From the NCBI GenBank assembly GCA_946811695.1, contig OX328123.1, positions 48,068,009-48,132,008 on the forward strand: a DNA stretch of 64,000 bases, read 5' to 3'. Source of the stretch: Gonocerus acuteangulatus. Taxonomy: Eukaryota > Arthropoda > Insecta > Hemiptera > Coreidae. The notes below the pieces were generated by a model that was given only the letters and a program-made list of their open reading frames with translations, ran no database searches and was not told the origin of the DNA. Both the position numbers and the translations under genes were made by a program. Numbering within the stretch: position 1 is the first letter of the stretch; the number at the start of each line of letters is the position of its first letter. Positions 10,312 through 20,205 of this stretch are shown in pieces.

Positions 10312-10781
10312 CCCAGAACACATTCCGATCCGGCTCTCTCTCAAGGACACTACAGGTCTCTCAGGACCAGCCTCCAGCCATGCACTCAGGACCAAGGAAC
10401 TAGCTACCTGCTCGACCTCTCTCTCTCGACCTTTCTCTCTCTGGACAAAGTACGAAGCCGCCGTCTCGATGTACCCAGTGGTCAAGCCAGCCTCCAGTCA
10501 TTACACTCCCGACTCCTACTTCCCCCAACTCTAGTCAATACCTGGCTTATTTATTTACTTCCCTACCCCTCTCACTCCTGCTTCGAGGAACGGCTACGGC
10601 TCAGTACCGAACACCTTCTCCCCGACTCAGTGGAACAGCTAACGCCTAGTACCTAGTCGGTATCCCCCAGGTTCAAGGAAGCGCCCTTAACCGGGACACA
10701 GTACTTACCTGGCTACCTCCTCCCGACACATCCTTCCTACCCTTCCTAGCCTACCTTTAGTAGCGACACCCATCCGCTACA
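9682..10781 (+). repeat. Right LTR (long form)
   Basis: It has the same ends as the left LTR (TGTGGAGATG ... GCTACA) but contains an extra segment at 9840-10258 followed by 52 A residues. It has AATAAA at 10239-10244 shortly before the A-run, and a hairpin AGCTCCAGG / CCTGGAGCT just upstream. Confidence 0.85.
9840..10310 (+). mobile_element. Poly(A)-tailed segment inside right LTR
   Basis: This 419-bp non-coding segment plus A52 is bounded on both sides by GCCCAGAACAC (9829-9839 and 10311-10321). That layout fits a retroposon insertion with an 11-bp target duplication. It could instead be the LTR R region whose transcript poly(A) was copied into DNA. The left LTR keeps only the A-run, so the segment was lost there or partly copied during reverse transcription. 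Confidence 0.6.
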
Positions 10782-10893
10782 ACTTCTTTCGAAAGAAAAA
10801 GTATCAGTTCTATCCTGGCTAGAAAGGGTGGTAACCTGTAGATAACAAGTTCCAAAAATCTGTCTAATTTATATGTGGACGTTAACATTTAAA
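10782..10893 (+). repeat. SINE family S1, 3' half (split by LTR element)
   Basis: TATCCTGGCTAGAAAGGGTG, GGTAACCTGTAG and GTGGACGTTAACATTTAA match the body and tail of the S1 copies at 20090, 59990 and 32400. Together with 7098-7179 it rebuilds one SINE interrupted by the LTR element. Confidence 0.75.
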
Positions 10894-11084
10894 CAGGGTG
10901 TCTTTTACTTTTGTGAAAGCCAATTTCGTGACTTTTTCTTGATTTTAAATGCAAATTTCTTGAACACTAAAAAAAAAATACTTTCACTGAGAAAGAAAAA
11001 CCCTTAACTTATAGCTAAAAATTATTTGAAAACTTACATCGATTACCGTGAAATCGATAAAATTAAATTTTAAAACTATATAAA

Positions 11085-11973
11085 ACTAGCTGAATACCCG
11101 TGCTTCACCGCAGCCGATATTTATATATTGCGTTAAATGAGGTATGATCAAAATTAACGCTACTACATCATTTTGTACATCTTATTATTGCACGGACATT
11201 AGAGTTACCCCGGAAATACCATGTGGAGATAACCGTGCTAGTTTCCGTTGGGGAGTAAAAAAAATACAACGACTACTTAAAAAGTTAGGTAAACAGAGAC
11301 AAATACACGTTGAAAGGAATAAACTTTAAAGTTTCAATTAATTAATCTCTTCGATAGTCATCGCCTCACCGAACATTACAACAGAGTATTCATTGTAGAG
11401 AATTTAGTAACCTTTCGAATAGCCACCTTCTATTTACTACGATTTCCCAACCGTTTTCGAGATATTTTAGAAAACATATAGTGAGATCCGAAAACGTTGT
11501 ATACCATTAATAACTTTTTTCTCTATATACATACTTCCTACCTCCAAACGATTCCAAAGTTTAAATATCTTAGATTAGATGAATGTCAAATACCTGGTAC
11601 AAGTTTCAAGTGAACCAATCATCGTTTATGAATACCCAAAAAGAAAATTAGTTTGGAAAAGTATTTCTAGCAATTCGTCTCGTAAACGGTGGCATAAATC
11701 GCTTGAAAAATGGTTCCATTCGTTTTCCTACGTTAAGGAACCTATATAACGAATACATGCAAGCATACGGACTCAAAAATGTAAGCGTTCCGGTTTATTC
11801 ACGCACATATTGCTCCCAAAACCACGTTCCAGTAAACGGATTCAGCTGGTTACTGAACTGGAAATTTCAAATGAGAAGAAAGATTTTTGTACTAAATGTA
11901 ATCAAAATAGGACCATTTTTGAGCCGATGAGGACCTTCTTAATAATTCAATCCCCCCTAAAAGTAAACATTTG

Positions 11974-12008
<35 letters not shown>

Positions 12009-12464
12009 TCTTAGCGAGTGTTTACATTCTAAACGGATTGTCCGAGCAAAATTTCAAATTTTGTATCAAGTGGTTCGGGATATTATCACCTCGGATGGAC
12101 CAGGGCGTAAACTCTATGAGGGACAAAATCACAGTTTATTTCTAGTAATTTAAGGACTGCCATCATAGTTGAAATTAACCTCAATTAAAAATAATACTAT
12201 GAAATAGATAATGTACGGTAACAGCAGTTCTTTATCGTCCTAGCAACGCAAGCTGCCTTGCCTTGCCTGCTCTAACCAACTCAAACTTTAATCCCCTCTA
12301 AAAATACTTAAAAATTCGAATATCAAAAAATCCTTTCTTAGCGAGTGCCTACGTTATATAGGGAGTATCCATGCAAAATTTCAAAATTTTCTGTCGAGCG
12401 GTTTGGGTTGGGCGATGATAGGTCAGTGAGTCAGTCTGTCAGTGAGTGAGTGGTATTTGACAAA
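11085..12464 (+). repeat. Interspersed repeat family G, copy 1
   Basis: It opens with CTAGCTGAATACCCGTGCTT and ends with a GTGAGTGAGTGGTATTTGAC block, as does the copy at 49937-51250. Interior sequence matches throughout, for example CCATCATAGTTGAAATTAAC and ACCTGGTACAAGTTTCAAG. Coding potential is broken and no known domain is seen. A Tc1 foldback inserted at its 3' end. An A-run lies at 11970-12004. Confidence 0.75.
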
Positions 12465-13507
12465 TACACTCCCCGAGAAAATTATAGGCCACCCTATATT
12501 ATGTTATTTTTTGTCATTATTTAATGTTATATTTAAGCCAAAGCAAATACATACTGTTCTAATGTCACTGACTTTTGGAAGAGCATGTCTGTAATTAGTC
12601 CTGATCCTTCTTCCCTAAGGATTACCTGAAATGTAAATATTTAGGTGCGACAAAAGTATAGGCCACCCACTCAGTTCTTATCTAATTCTTGCTCTAGGAA
12701 CAGTTTTAAAGATCATTACATTCATTAATTCAATCAGCGAGTCTAATTAAACCTGATTAAGTAATAACTAGAGGAGAAGTGTTGCCTGAGAGTGAAAAGG
12801 AAGTCGTTAAAACATTGCACGATAAAAATTGGACAATATCGAAAATCGCACGAACTAGATAGAAGTAGGCATTTCATAAGGAATTTCCTAAGGCTGGGTA
12901 GTGATTATGACCAAAAGAAAAGCATTGGTAGGCCCGCGGTCCAAGAACAGGGAGCCATTTTACAAATGTCTCTCGTCTTGGCTGAAGTGTTGGAAGCACA
13001 ACGTAAAATGGCTCGCTGTTCTTGGACCGTGGGCCTTCCAATGCTTTTCTTTTGGTCATAATCACTACCCAGCCTAAGGAAATTCCTTATGAGATGCCAA
13101 CTTCTATTTAAAGTTCGAGCGATTTTCGATATTGTCCAATTTTTATTGTGCAATGTTTTAATCACGCGTTTTCACTCTCAGACAACACTTTTCCTCTAGT
13201 TATTATTTAATCAGGTTTAATTAGACTCGCTGATTGAATTAATGAATGTAATGATCACTAAAAGTGTTCCTAGAGCAAAATTTAGATAAGAAATGAGTGG
13301 GTGGCCTATACTTTTGTCGCGCCTAAATATTTACATTTCAGCTAATCTTTAAGCAAGAAGGATCAGGACTCGTTACAGGCAGGCTCTTCCTAAAGTCAGT
13401 GACATTAGAACAGTTTGTATTTACTTTGGCCTAAATATAACATTAAATAATGACAAAAACTAACATAGGGTGGCCTAATAATCATCATAATTTTGTCGGG
13501 GAGTGTA
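12465..13507. mobile_element. Tc1-like foldback element (giant palindrome)
   Basis: Two arms of about 500 bp (12465-12964 and 13005-13507) are reverse complements of each other with some divergence. The ends are TACACTCCCCGA and TCGGGGAGTGTA, flanked by TA, the Tc1/mariner target. Each arm carries the N-terminal helix-turn-helix part of a Tc1 transposase pointing inward, so neither has a catalytic domain. The centre is about 40 bp. It inserted in the terminal GACAAATATA of family G. Confidence 0.85.
12905..13165 (-). pseudogene. Tc1 transposase N-terminal HTH fragment
   Basis: The frame reads LHNKNWTISKIARTLNRS, then RNFLRLGSDYDQKKSIGRP, then EQRAILRCASNTSAKTR. This is the paired-like DNA-binding region of Tc1 transposases, including the GRP hook. 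The DDE domain is absent; the frame runs across the palindrome centre into inverted sequence. The mirrored copy at 12792-12960 on the + strand is more damaged. Confidence 0.8.
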
Positions 13508-13683
13508 TACAGTATATGTGCATCATATGTTAAAGAGGATAGTTTTAATAATTTTAAAAGTGAAGAAACGATGATACTACACACTTTAAAATGACTATGG
13601 AAATAGCAGCCTCAAATATTTTGAACAATGGTAGAAAGGTTGAAAATTTCTAATGATATTACTAACTAAATATTTATTGTCAA

Positions 13684-14735
13684 CTAGCTGTTACCCGGCG
13701 TGCCATGCTACACCTACTTTCTGCATATAGAAAAGCCTAAATAAATTAGAAACCAAATAAGTATTATTAAAATCAAATAACACGAATCTGTAACTGTTTC
13801 GAACCTGTGACCTCCCAACTGGGAGTCCTAGACGACTTTGACCTAACCTATAACACCCCCCCCCCCGTATCAAGACATACATGTATGCCAAGTTTGGTAA
13901 AAATCGGTCTAACAGTGTGGATTTTTATTTAAAAAAAAAAAAGCACATACAGACAACAGCTAGTAGACGTTTTTGACCTGGCCTATGACACTCCCCTGAT
14001 CAAGACCAACCTGTGTGCCCAGTTTGATCAAAATCTGTCAAACGGTGTGGGTTTGTATAAAGAACAAACATACAGACAGACAGATGGTAGCCGTTTTGAC
14101 CTAGCCTATGGCAAACGCCGTATCAAGACCTACCATTATTCCAAGTTTGGTCAAAATCGGACGAACGGTGTGGATTTGTATAAGGGACAAACATACAGAC
14201 AGACAGCTGGTAGACGTTTTTGACTTAGCCTACGACACTCCTCAGATTAAGATCCACATGTGTACCGAGTTTAGTCAAAATCGGACGAACGGTGTGGATT
14301 TGTATAAGGGACGAACATACAGACAGACAGCTGGTAGATTTTTTTGACCTAGCCTAGGAGATTTCTCGTACCAAGACCTACCATTATTCCAAGTTTGGTC
14401 AAAATCGGTCAAACGGTGTGGATTTGTATAAGGGACAAACATACAGACAGACAGCTGGTAGACGTTTTTGACTTAGCCTACGACACTCCTCAGATTAAGA
14501 TCCACATGTGTACCGAGTTTAGTCAAAATCGGACGAACGGTGTGGATTTGTATAAGGGACAAACAAACAGACAGACAGCTGGTAGATTTTTTTTGACCTA
14601 GCCTAGGAGATTTCTCGTATCAAGACCTACCATTATTCCAAGTTTGGTCAAAATCGGTCAAACGGTGTGGATTTGTATAAGGAACAAACAAACAGAAAAA
14701 CAGACAGACACGTGATTTTTATATATATAGATGTA
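13684..14735 (+). repeat. Tandem array, about 123-bp units
   Basis: After a leader CTAGCTGTTACCCGGCGTG, at least six units follow, each with CAAGTTTGGTCAAAATCGG, GTGTGGATTTGTATAAGG and ACATACAGACAGACAGCTGG. Unit starts are near 13961, 14085, 14205, 14332, 14455 and 14579. From 14205 on, two unit types alternate, giving a 247-250-bp higher-order repeat. It ends ATATATATAGATG. Two related units lie inverted at 48230-48500. Confidence 0.85.
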
Positions 14736-15074
14736 CATAATTTAGTAAATTTAAGTGTACAAAATTTCAATATGAAAATCCGCAAGAACAACTCTGAATA
14801 TGAACAAAGAGAAATAAAAATAAATTTAACTAATGGATAACCGTACGAAAACGGTGACAATTGCGGAAGTTGACTCTGGTAAAACTGAAATTTCGTGACA
14901 GGGTTTCAAAATTTATGACTTTTTCGTGCCCTATTTTCAATTTCGTGACATTTTCATGATTTTCGTGACTTTTTCGTGCAGTAGACACCCTGATGTAAAT
15001 TAAATAAGTTATAATATAAAATTATATTAGATACTGGTGATAATATAACAGACCAGTAAATCAATGATAAAGTT
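14736..15074. other. No gene seen
   Basis: AT-rich sequence with repeated TTTCGTGAC words near 14890-14985, ending in GACACCCTG. Confidence 0.5.
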
Positions 15075-15265
15075 TACGTCCATTTATAATTAACTCAGAA
15101 TTTTAGGACTGATTACCTATAGGTAACACACTTTTCTAGCCAGGATAGGGATTATGCCTTTTCTTTTTTCAAAGCCACCAGCCCTAGTGGGAATTGAACC
15201 CACGACCCTTTGGCATTGAGTGCATGGGCCATAGCACTCACAGCCATCTGGACTCCTTTATTTTT
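15075..15265 (-). repeat. SINE family S1, minus-strand copy
   Basis: On the minus strand a tRNA-like head contains the B-box form GGGTTCAATTCCCACTAGGG, followed by GCCTATCCTGGCTAGAAAAG-like body and a GTGGACGTTTA-like tail. It is transcribed by RNA polymerase III in functional relatives. LINE-dependent mobility is inferred. Confidence 0.75.
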
Positions 15266-17800
15266 ATTTTATAAAATTAAATTACAAAATGATGATATCA
15301 TAAAATACAATTACCCATTTCTTTCACCCTACAACACTTACATAGTTAATAGACATTGAGTGAGTCTATTATCCATCAAAATCAGTTCATTAGGAGTGAG
15401 CGTTTATTCTGCGGCCAAATGATCAATTTTTCGGTACTAACCTATTTTTTGTTTCTTGCAACGAATCTTTTGAGAGACTAATGATAAAGATGTGATGTGA
15501 ATATAAACAAAATTGGTTTATTAGAAGTCTAGGCTTACTTTGAAACCAAATTATTAATTTCTGGTAGCTTTAACTTTTGTTTCATTCCTTACTGTACCAA
15601 ACTAATAAGAAAGATAAGAGGTAAAAATGAGCAAAATAGTTACAACACAAATGGGCGCTTACCTGCTACAGAAAGCATGATTTTCGCCTGAGGTGCAGAG
15701 CATCCTTATAAATAAATAAAATTAAACGGAAAGAAATGAAATGGGCTTAGCACTAATTTGGGCTTTGTTCCGAACCAGTCTTATGAAGACTAATAAGTAA
15801 AAGAAGGTATTAACCAAAAACAAATATTGAGTGTGGTATTTAAAAAAATAATAATAAAGAAGCAATTTCAAGGCTAAAATGGTGTGATCTATTCCTCAGA
15901 CCTTAAGTTCTTTATTTATTTATTAATTTAACGTTTCGGCCTTCAGGCCATTTTCAATATCTAGAAGTAAAATAAAGTAAGTGTTACAAAAAACTTAATA
16001 TAACCCTCTTATTAAATAATTTATAATAATTTAACCCTATGTCCATTATTTTATTCTATTGTTTACCTAAAATCCAGCAGCCTCTTTTTTAAAAACGTTT
16101 TCAGTGTAGGCCTTGTCATGCTGGCAATTACAATTATTAAAACCTTTCTTCAAATTTTCTAGGTATCTTCCAAAACTTAAACACCACCATTTTCTTTTTT
16201 ATCCCCCACATTGCCAAGACTCTTTCATGATCTAATAAGACTTACCTATGCCTATCCTCATTTTTATAACAATCAATATATTTTTTAAATTTTAAATTTA
16301 AAGATGTTAAACTAATGTTTGATTATTCAAAATTATTATCCTCGAAGCAAATCATTGAATTTATTCATTAAATTACAAAGAAATAATGATATAGAAAGAG
16401 TTCTAAAGTAGCTCTTTGCATCTGAAATATAGGAGGGCTATTAAGTTCTTAAAAAATGACTATTTACTTTCTAATAGGCCTTTTTTATGTTTCTTTGAGA
16501 ATCTACTGGAAAGGAAACATAAGCGTCATGAGCATTAGGCCTTTAGACATAGGACATACAGAAGATGAGATGGGAAAATCTTCTATTTAATTAGGAATTT
16601 TACATAGTTTGTTAAACAAATAATTACCACGTTGCTAACAAATAATTACCAAACAACGGTAGAAAGATGAAAATTATTTTTGACTAATCTATTTTTCAAA
16701 ATTAACAACCTATTCTGAACATATATAGTAATTTGAACATTTCTAATTTAAACTTTCTGTTTTTTGTTTTTTTCAAATATGCCATTCCGCTACAGCTTAT
16801 GCCATTTTAGATCTAGCAGCCCAAGCCCAATACCATTTCTGTTTGAATGACATCCTGTTTCTTATGAGCATTTAACATGTTTCCAAATGTGCTAATGACC
16901 TTGGCAGTAGAAGCACCTATAATCAATAAATAAAAAAAAAAAAAACATGTTTCCAAATGTATTGCATCCATAATTTGAATGGATTTCAATGTGGACTAAA
17001 AAGGCCTAAGTAACAGACAATAAATCCAGAAACCATGAAGTAATACAAACAAATTTATATGAAATTTTGGCTTTTATATAAATTAGTCTAACGATTATGT
17101 ATACTAGTCCTTGTCAAAAATATTTATTTGATAAACAATATGTCATCAAAAAATCTCCAAATCTAACTACAAGCTGCATTATTTTTTAAATAAAATGAGT
17201 TGAACTTAGAAAATCTAAAGTGTCACCGTAATCGGATAATTAGTATTTCTAAGATTTTTGAATAATATAGAGTTACCAGAACTATAGCTAATAAATACTA
17301 AAAAGGTAGTTCTATAACACTGTTACTCATTCACACATATAGAAATCATTTTGCAATTTATCTGCATCATTTTGCAATTTATCTGCATCATTAAAGCTAT
17401 TACATATAAACAAAGTTGAACAAATGTGTAATTTGTAGATAAATGTGAGAAAAATAAACTGAAGCTATTAAATCGGCATTACTTATTCTTAATTCACCAA
17501 GAACTTGGGAAATGAGAAACAAAAAAAAAAATAAGTAAAATTAGTTTTTTTCTTTCAAGTGCCTAAATTTGCACACAAAAAAATATAAAACAAATGTAAG
17601 TACTACTGTGAGTCAATTACTGAGAACTGTTATGATGATACTATTGAACAAATGATAAGACCAGAAAAAAAGATAAACAAGATAAGAACATGTACTGATT
17701 TAAAGAGACATTGAATGATTAGAAGTGATAAACAACAACTAACAAAGTAAACACCCTCCCATACTATAATATACATTAGCATTAATGATAATATAATTAC
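15266..17800. other. AT-rich stretch, no clear gene
   Basis: Probably intron or intergenic. Items seen: a short inverted motif AACGTTTCGGCCTTCAGGCC near 15932; a possible minus-strand splice donor CAG/GTAAGC at about 15662; a mini-retroposon at 16891; and a duplicated CATTTTGCAATTTATCTG at 17348-17388. Confidence 0.4.
16891..16944 (+). mobile_element. Mini-retroposon with 16-bp TSD
   Basis: A 54-bp insert, GCTAATGACCTTGGCAGTAG followed by about 33 bp ending in an A-run, is flanked on both sides by a perfect ACATGTTTCCAAATGT (16875-16890 and 16945-16960). The insert resembles the 3' tail of the SINE near 57100 and the minus-strand fragment at 54153. It is an extremely 5'-truncated SINE. Confidence 0.85.
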
Positions 17801-17853
17801 CTGGATATTATGAAAATACTGCACCGGCGTTTCATGAGAGATATGAATTGGCA
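17801..17853 (-). CDS. Possible host exon, unidentified protein
   Basis: The minus strand shows an acceptor (TTCAAATGTATAG), a 53-nt exon and a donor (CCAG/GTAATT). With the first codon completed by the last base of the upstream exon at 18326, it reads MPIHISHETPVQYFHNIQ. It ends in phase 0. I do not recognise the protein, and the next exon leftward was not found. Support is the phase match with the neighbour exon and the protein-like composition. Confidence 0.4.
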
Positions 17854-18325
17854 CTATACATTTGAAAAGTAAACTGATTACAAATAAAATCTAAATTAAA
17901 ACTTAACATTTTAGTAAACCGCCAAATAAACTATTTTGCCATACACATAAGTGTAGCTATTACAAGTCATCATAAGCTGAAATTGAAAATAGCAAGTTTT
18001 AAATAATGAAAACACAACTCTAAAGGACTTGAAGGCAACTAGAAAATCGATTGAAATGTTCTGGAAGGCAACAAGTCTTCATTTAATTCAATGGGTGGGA
18101 AAGAGCGCAAACGTCAACAGAAATTATCCAATCATCTCCAAATTGCTTTAATTTAAAATGTGAAGGGACAAAACAATAGGATAATGAAAAGACTGTTATG
18201 ACTTTTTAATGATACAAACTAATGACAAAAGAAAAAATACAAACACGAAGGGCTACCCAATTCAAATATTACGAGGGTAAAACTATATCAACTACTGCTA
18301 TCTAGAAAACCTCAGGCCAACTTAC

Positions 18326-18397
18326 TTATTACTGGCGCAACTTTTGAAATGCCAAAATTAAAGCTATGTGGCTGTACGCCATCATCTTCTAATAATT
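18326..18397 (-). CDS. Possible host exon, unidentified protein
   Basis: A pyrimidine-rich acceptor (TTATTTATTTTTACAAG) precedes 72 nt reading LLEDDGVQPHSFNFGISK then VAPVI. The donor is A/GTAAGT. It ends with one base of a codon, which joins TG of the exon at 17853 to give ATG. The gene runs leftward and its 5' exon should lie right of 18400. No family is recognised. Confidence 0.4.
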
Positions 18398-18612
18398 CTT
18401 GTAAAAATAAATAATTATTTATCAGTTATTTTTTAAATAATATTAAAACAGCCGGTAATATTTCCGGCAACGAATTCAAGTTTATAAGCCCTAAAGACAA
18501 AGACAATGGTGAGCAAAATGTCTCTCTGAAATATTTTTGTGTTGGTTGAGCATTGCGTTGACTTGACGTAATACAGAACTCATTAATTTCGTTCTAGAAC
18601 AACTCTGGGTAA

Positions 18613-19184
18613 ATGTGAAGACGAGGGTTCTAGGTACCGATTATTTTGAAATGTTGCACTATATAGTATTTTGATGCACTAAACACGAATACGTTAAAAA
18701 GAAAAACTCGCTCTCAACTAGGAAAGAAGTTATGAATCACTAAAGTTCATTTTTATTGAGGTTAAAGTTAGCGTAAACAGTGTGTTTGTAAACATGCGCA
18801 TCCGCAGACATGTAACATTGGGAAGCAAAGAACTCTCATTTGGAATGTTGATAAACTATTTATAACTCCATAAAATCGGAATTCTATCCACATATCGTTG
18901 AGTTAAATTAACTAGAGTTTTGATATATTCTTGAGCGAGCGGAAACGCATAGCAAGTCTGCCCAAAAGTCGTCCTAGACATTCTTCTTAATATGCGTTAA
19001 TATTAATACGCTGTTTACGCCAACTTTTATAACCTTCATAACAGTGAACTTAGTGCTTAATAACTTCTTTCCTACTTGAGAGCGAGTTTTTTTTTTTTTT
19101 TTTTTTTGAACGGATTCGTGCATTAAAATACGATATATTGCAAAATTTCAAAATAATCGGTGCCTAGAACCCTCGTCTTCACAT
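18613..19184. mobile_element. Foldback element FB1 (long inverted repeats)
   Basis: Arms 18613-18783 and 19007-19184 are inverted copies. The outer word ATGTGAAGACGAGG pairs with CCTCGTCTTCACAT. Inner words such as AACTCGCTCTCAACTAGGAA pair with sequence near 19070. The right arm has a T-run where the left has an AAAAAG tract. No ORF is present. A related element lies at 22598-23345, so this is a MITE-like family of unknown transposase. Confidence 0.8.
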
Positions 19185-19247
19185 GTCGGTGTAAGGTTCT
19201 TGGTGATAGCGTCCTATTCTCATTCTTGGGGGACAACTTCCTCGATT

Positions 19248-19493
19248 CTAATTTCCTGACACTAACTGTCCCATACTTAGGTTATATTTTTTATACATGT
19301 CAGATTGTTTGTGAGAGGATGTGAGATCCAGCCATTTACCCTTTCGGGATTGACTTTTAAACCACGCCTTTAGGTCTTCGGCTTCAAATGGGGTAGTGTT
19401 TGGCTTTGCACTTGTGACGCCTCTTTCGTTGCAATGTCTGCATTTTCGATATTGTAAATGCCCGCGTGTAATACAGTCTATAAAGACGTGGTT
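19248..19493 (-). other. Unidentified coding-like frame with CxxC
   Basis: An 81-codon open minus-strand frame contains HLQYRKCRHCNERGVTSAKP, EAEDLKAWFKSQSRKGKW and SHKQSDMYKKYNL before a stop. One CxxC pair and a charged composition look protein-like. It lacks an initiating Met and may be a transposase fragment or a lost exon. No function is assigned. Confidence 0.3.
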
Positions 19494-19644
19494 TTATTTT
19501 TCTTTCGATATGATATACCAAAAACTTCCGTCGTGTAGGAACTGCATAACTAAGCACTTTCCTCAGAATTTGGGTAGTTTAGACTGCATTTCTAAATACT
19601 TTGCTTAAAATAACCTTTATAAATAAAATGAAAACGTGAATCTT

Positions 19645-19742
19645 TCTAGCCTATCCTGGCTAGAAAAGGGTGGTAATCTATAGATTACCCATCCCAAAAT
19701 TCTTAGTTAATAGTAATGGACGTTAAAATTTAAATTTAAATG
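19645..19742 (+). repeat. SINE family S1, 3' fragment
   Basis: CTATCCTGGCTAGAAAAGGG, GTGGTAATCTATAGATTACC and GGACGTTAAAATTTAAA match the S1 body and tail. The tRNA-like head is missing. Confidence 0.7.
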
Positions 19743-19984
19743 ACAATAAAAACTTACAATAATTCGCAGGAACGGGATGCAGCCCCGCTAGTGTGGCAAG
19801 TAAGAACTCTACACCCCATATAAAATCACAACAAAACAAAGGCACTCCTATTGGTAGCTTTGCCAACCTATGTTTGGTGGCTGAATGAAACATTGTACTA
19901 ACTCAGTGTTTTCTTTTGTGTAATCCATATTTAAAGATTTACACTAAAGAGAACCAACCGAAAAATTTATTTATAAGTGTGAGT

Positions 19985-20205
19985 TGTATGGAGGTCCGAT
20001 GGCCTTGAGTGCTAAGACGCGTGAAGTCCGTGCCTAAGGTCGTGGGTTCATTTCCACTAGATGTGATTGTCATTCTTTCGACAAAATAAAATGCTGATAA
20101 CCTTATCATGGCTAGAAAAGGGTGAGAACCTGTAGTAATCCCATCCTAAATATCTTTATCTTGTATAAGTGGACGTTAAAAATTAAATAAATATATGTAA
20201 ACTAT
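19985..20205 (+). repeat. SINE family S1, full-length copy
   Basis: The head reads GGAGGTCCGATGGCCTTGAG, then GGTCGTGGGTTCATTTCCAC, a degenerate B box. The body TTATCATGGCTAGAAAAGGG and tail GTGGACGTTAAAAATTAAAT follow. The order and length match the copies at 15075, 32405 and 59975. Confidence 0.8.

Larger units (their letters stand above)
7180..10781 (+). mobile_element. Gag-only Ty3/Gypsy-type LTR retrotransposon
   Basis: Two direct repeats, 7180-7868 and 9682-10781, begin TGTGGAGATG and end GCTACA. The flanks give a 4-bp target duplication, ACTT, at 7176-7179 and 10782-10785. A primer-binding site follows the left LTR and a G-run precedes the right LTR. The 1.8-kb interior holds one gag-like gene and no protease, RT or integrase. 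It must therefore have moved with enzymes supplied in trans, like other non-autonomous gag-carrying elements. It inserted into a SINE. Confidence 0.88.
10894..14992. other. Region bracketed by CAGGGTGTC / GACACCCTG
   Basis: The left edge is CAGGGTGTC at 10894-10902 and the right edge is its inverse, GACACCCTG, at 14984-14992. Inside both edges lie repeated TTTCGTGAC words: near 10920-10940, and at 14890, 14940 and 14960. Short inverted ends starting CAGGG plus subterminal repeats are hAT-like. No hAT transposase is seen and no clear 8-bp duplication flanks the ends, so this is only a candidate outer element holding family G, the Tc1 foldback and the tandem array. Confidence 0.3.

Noticed and set aside
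13001..13507. CRISPR-like or satellite array
   Set aside because: The repeat structure is a two-arm inverted Tc1 relic, not direct repeats with spacers.
18480..18595. Minus-strand frame MSSVLRQVNAMLNQHKNISE as first exon of the 18397 gene
   Set aside because: No donor gives the required phase; the only nearby GT would create a stop at the junction.
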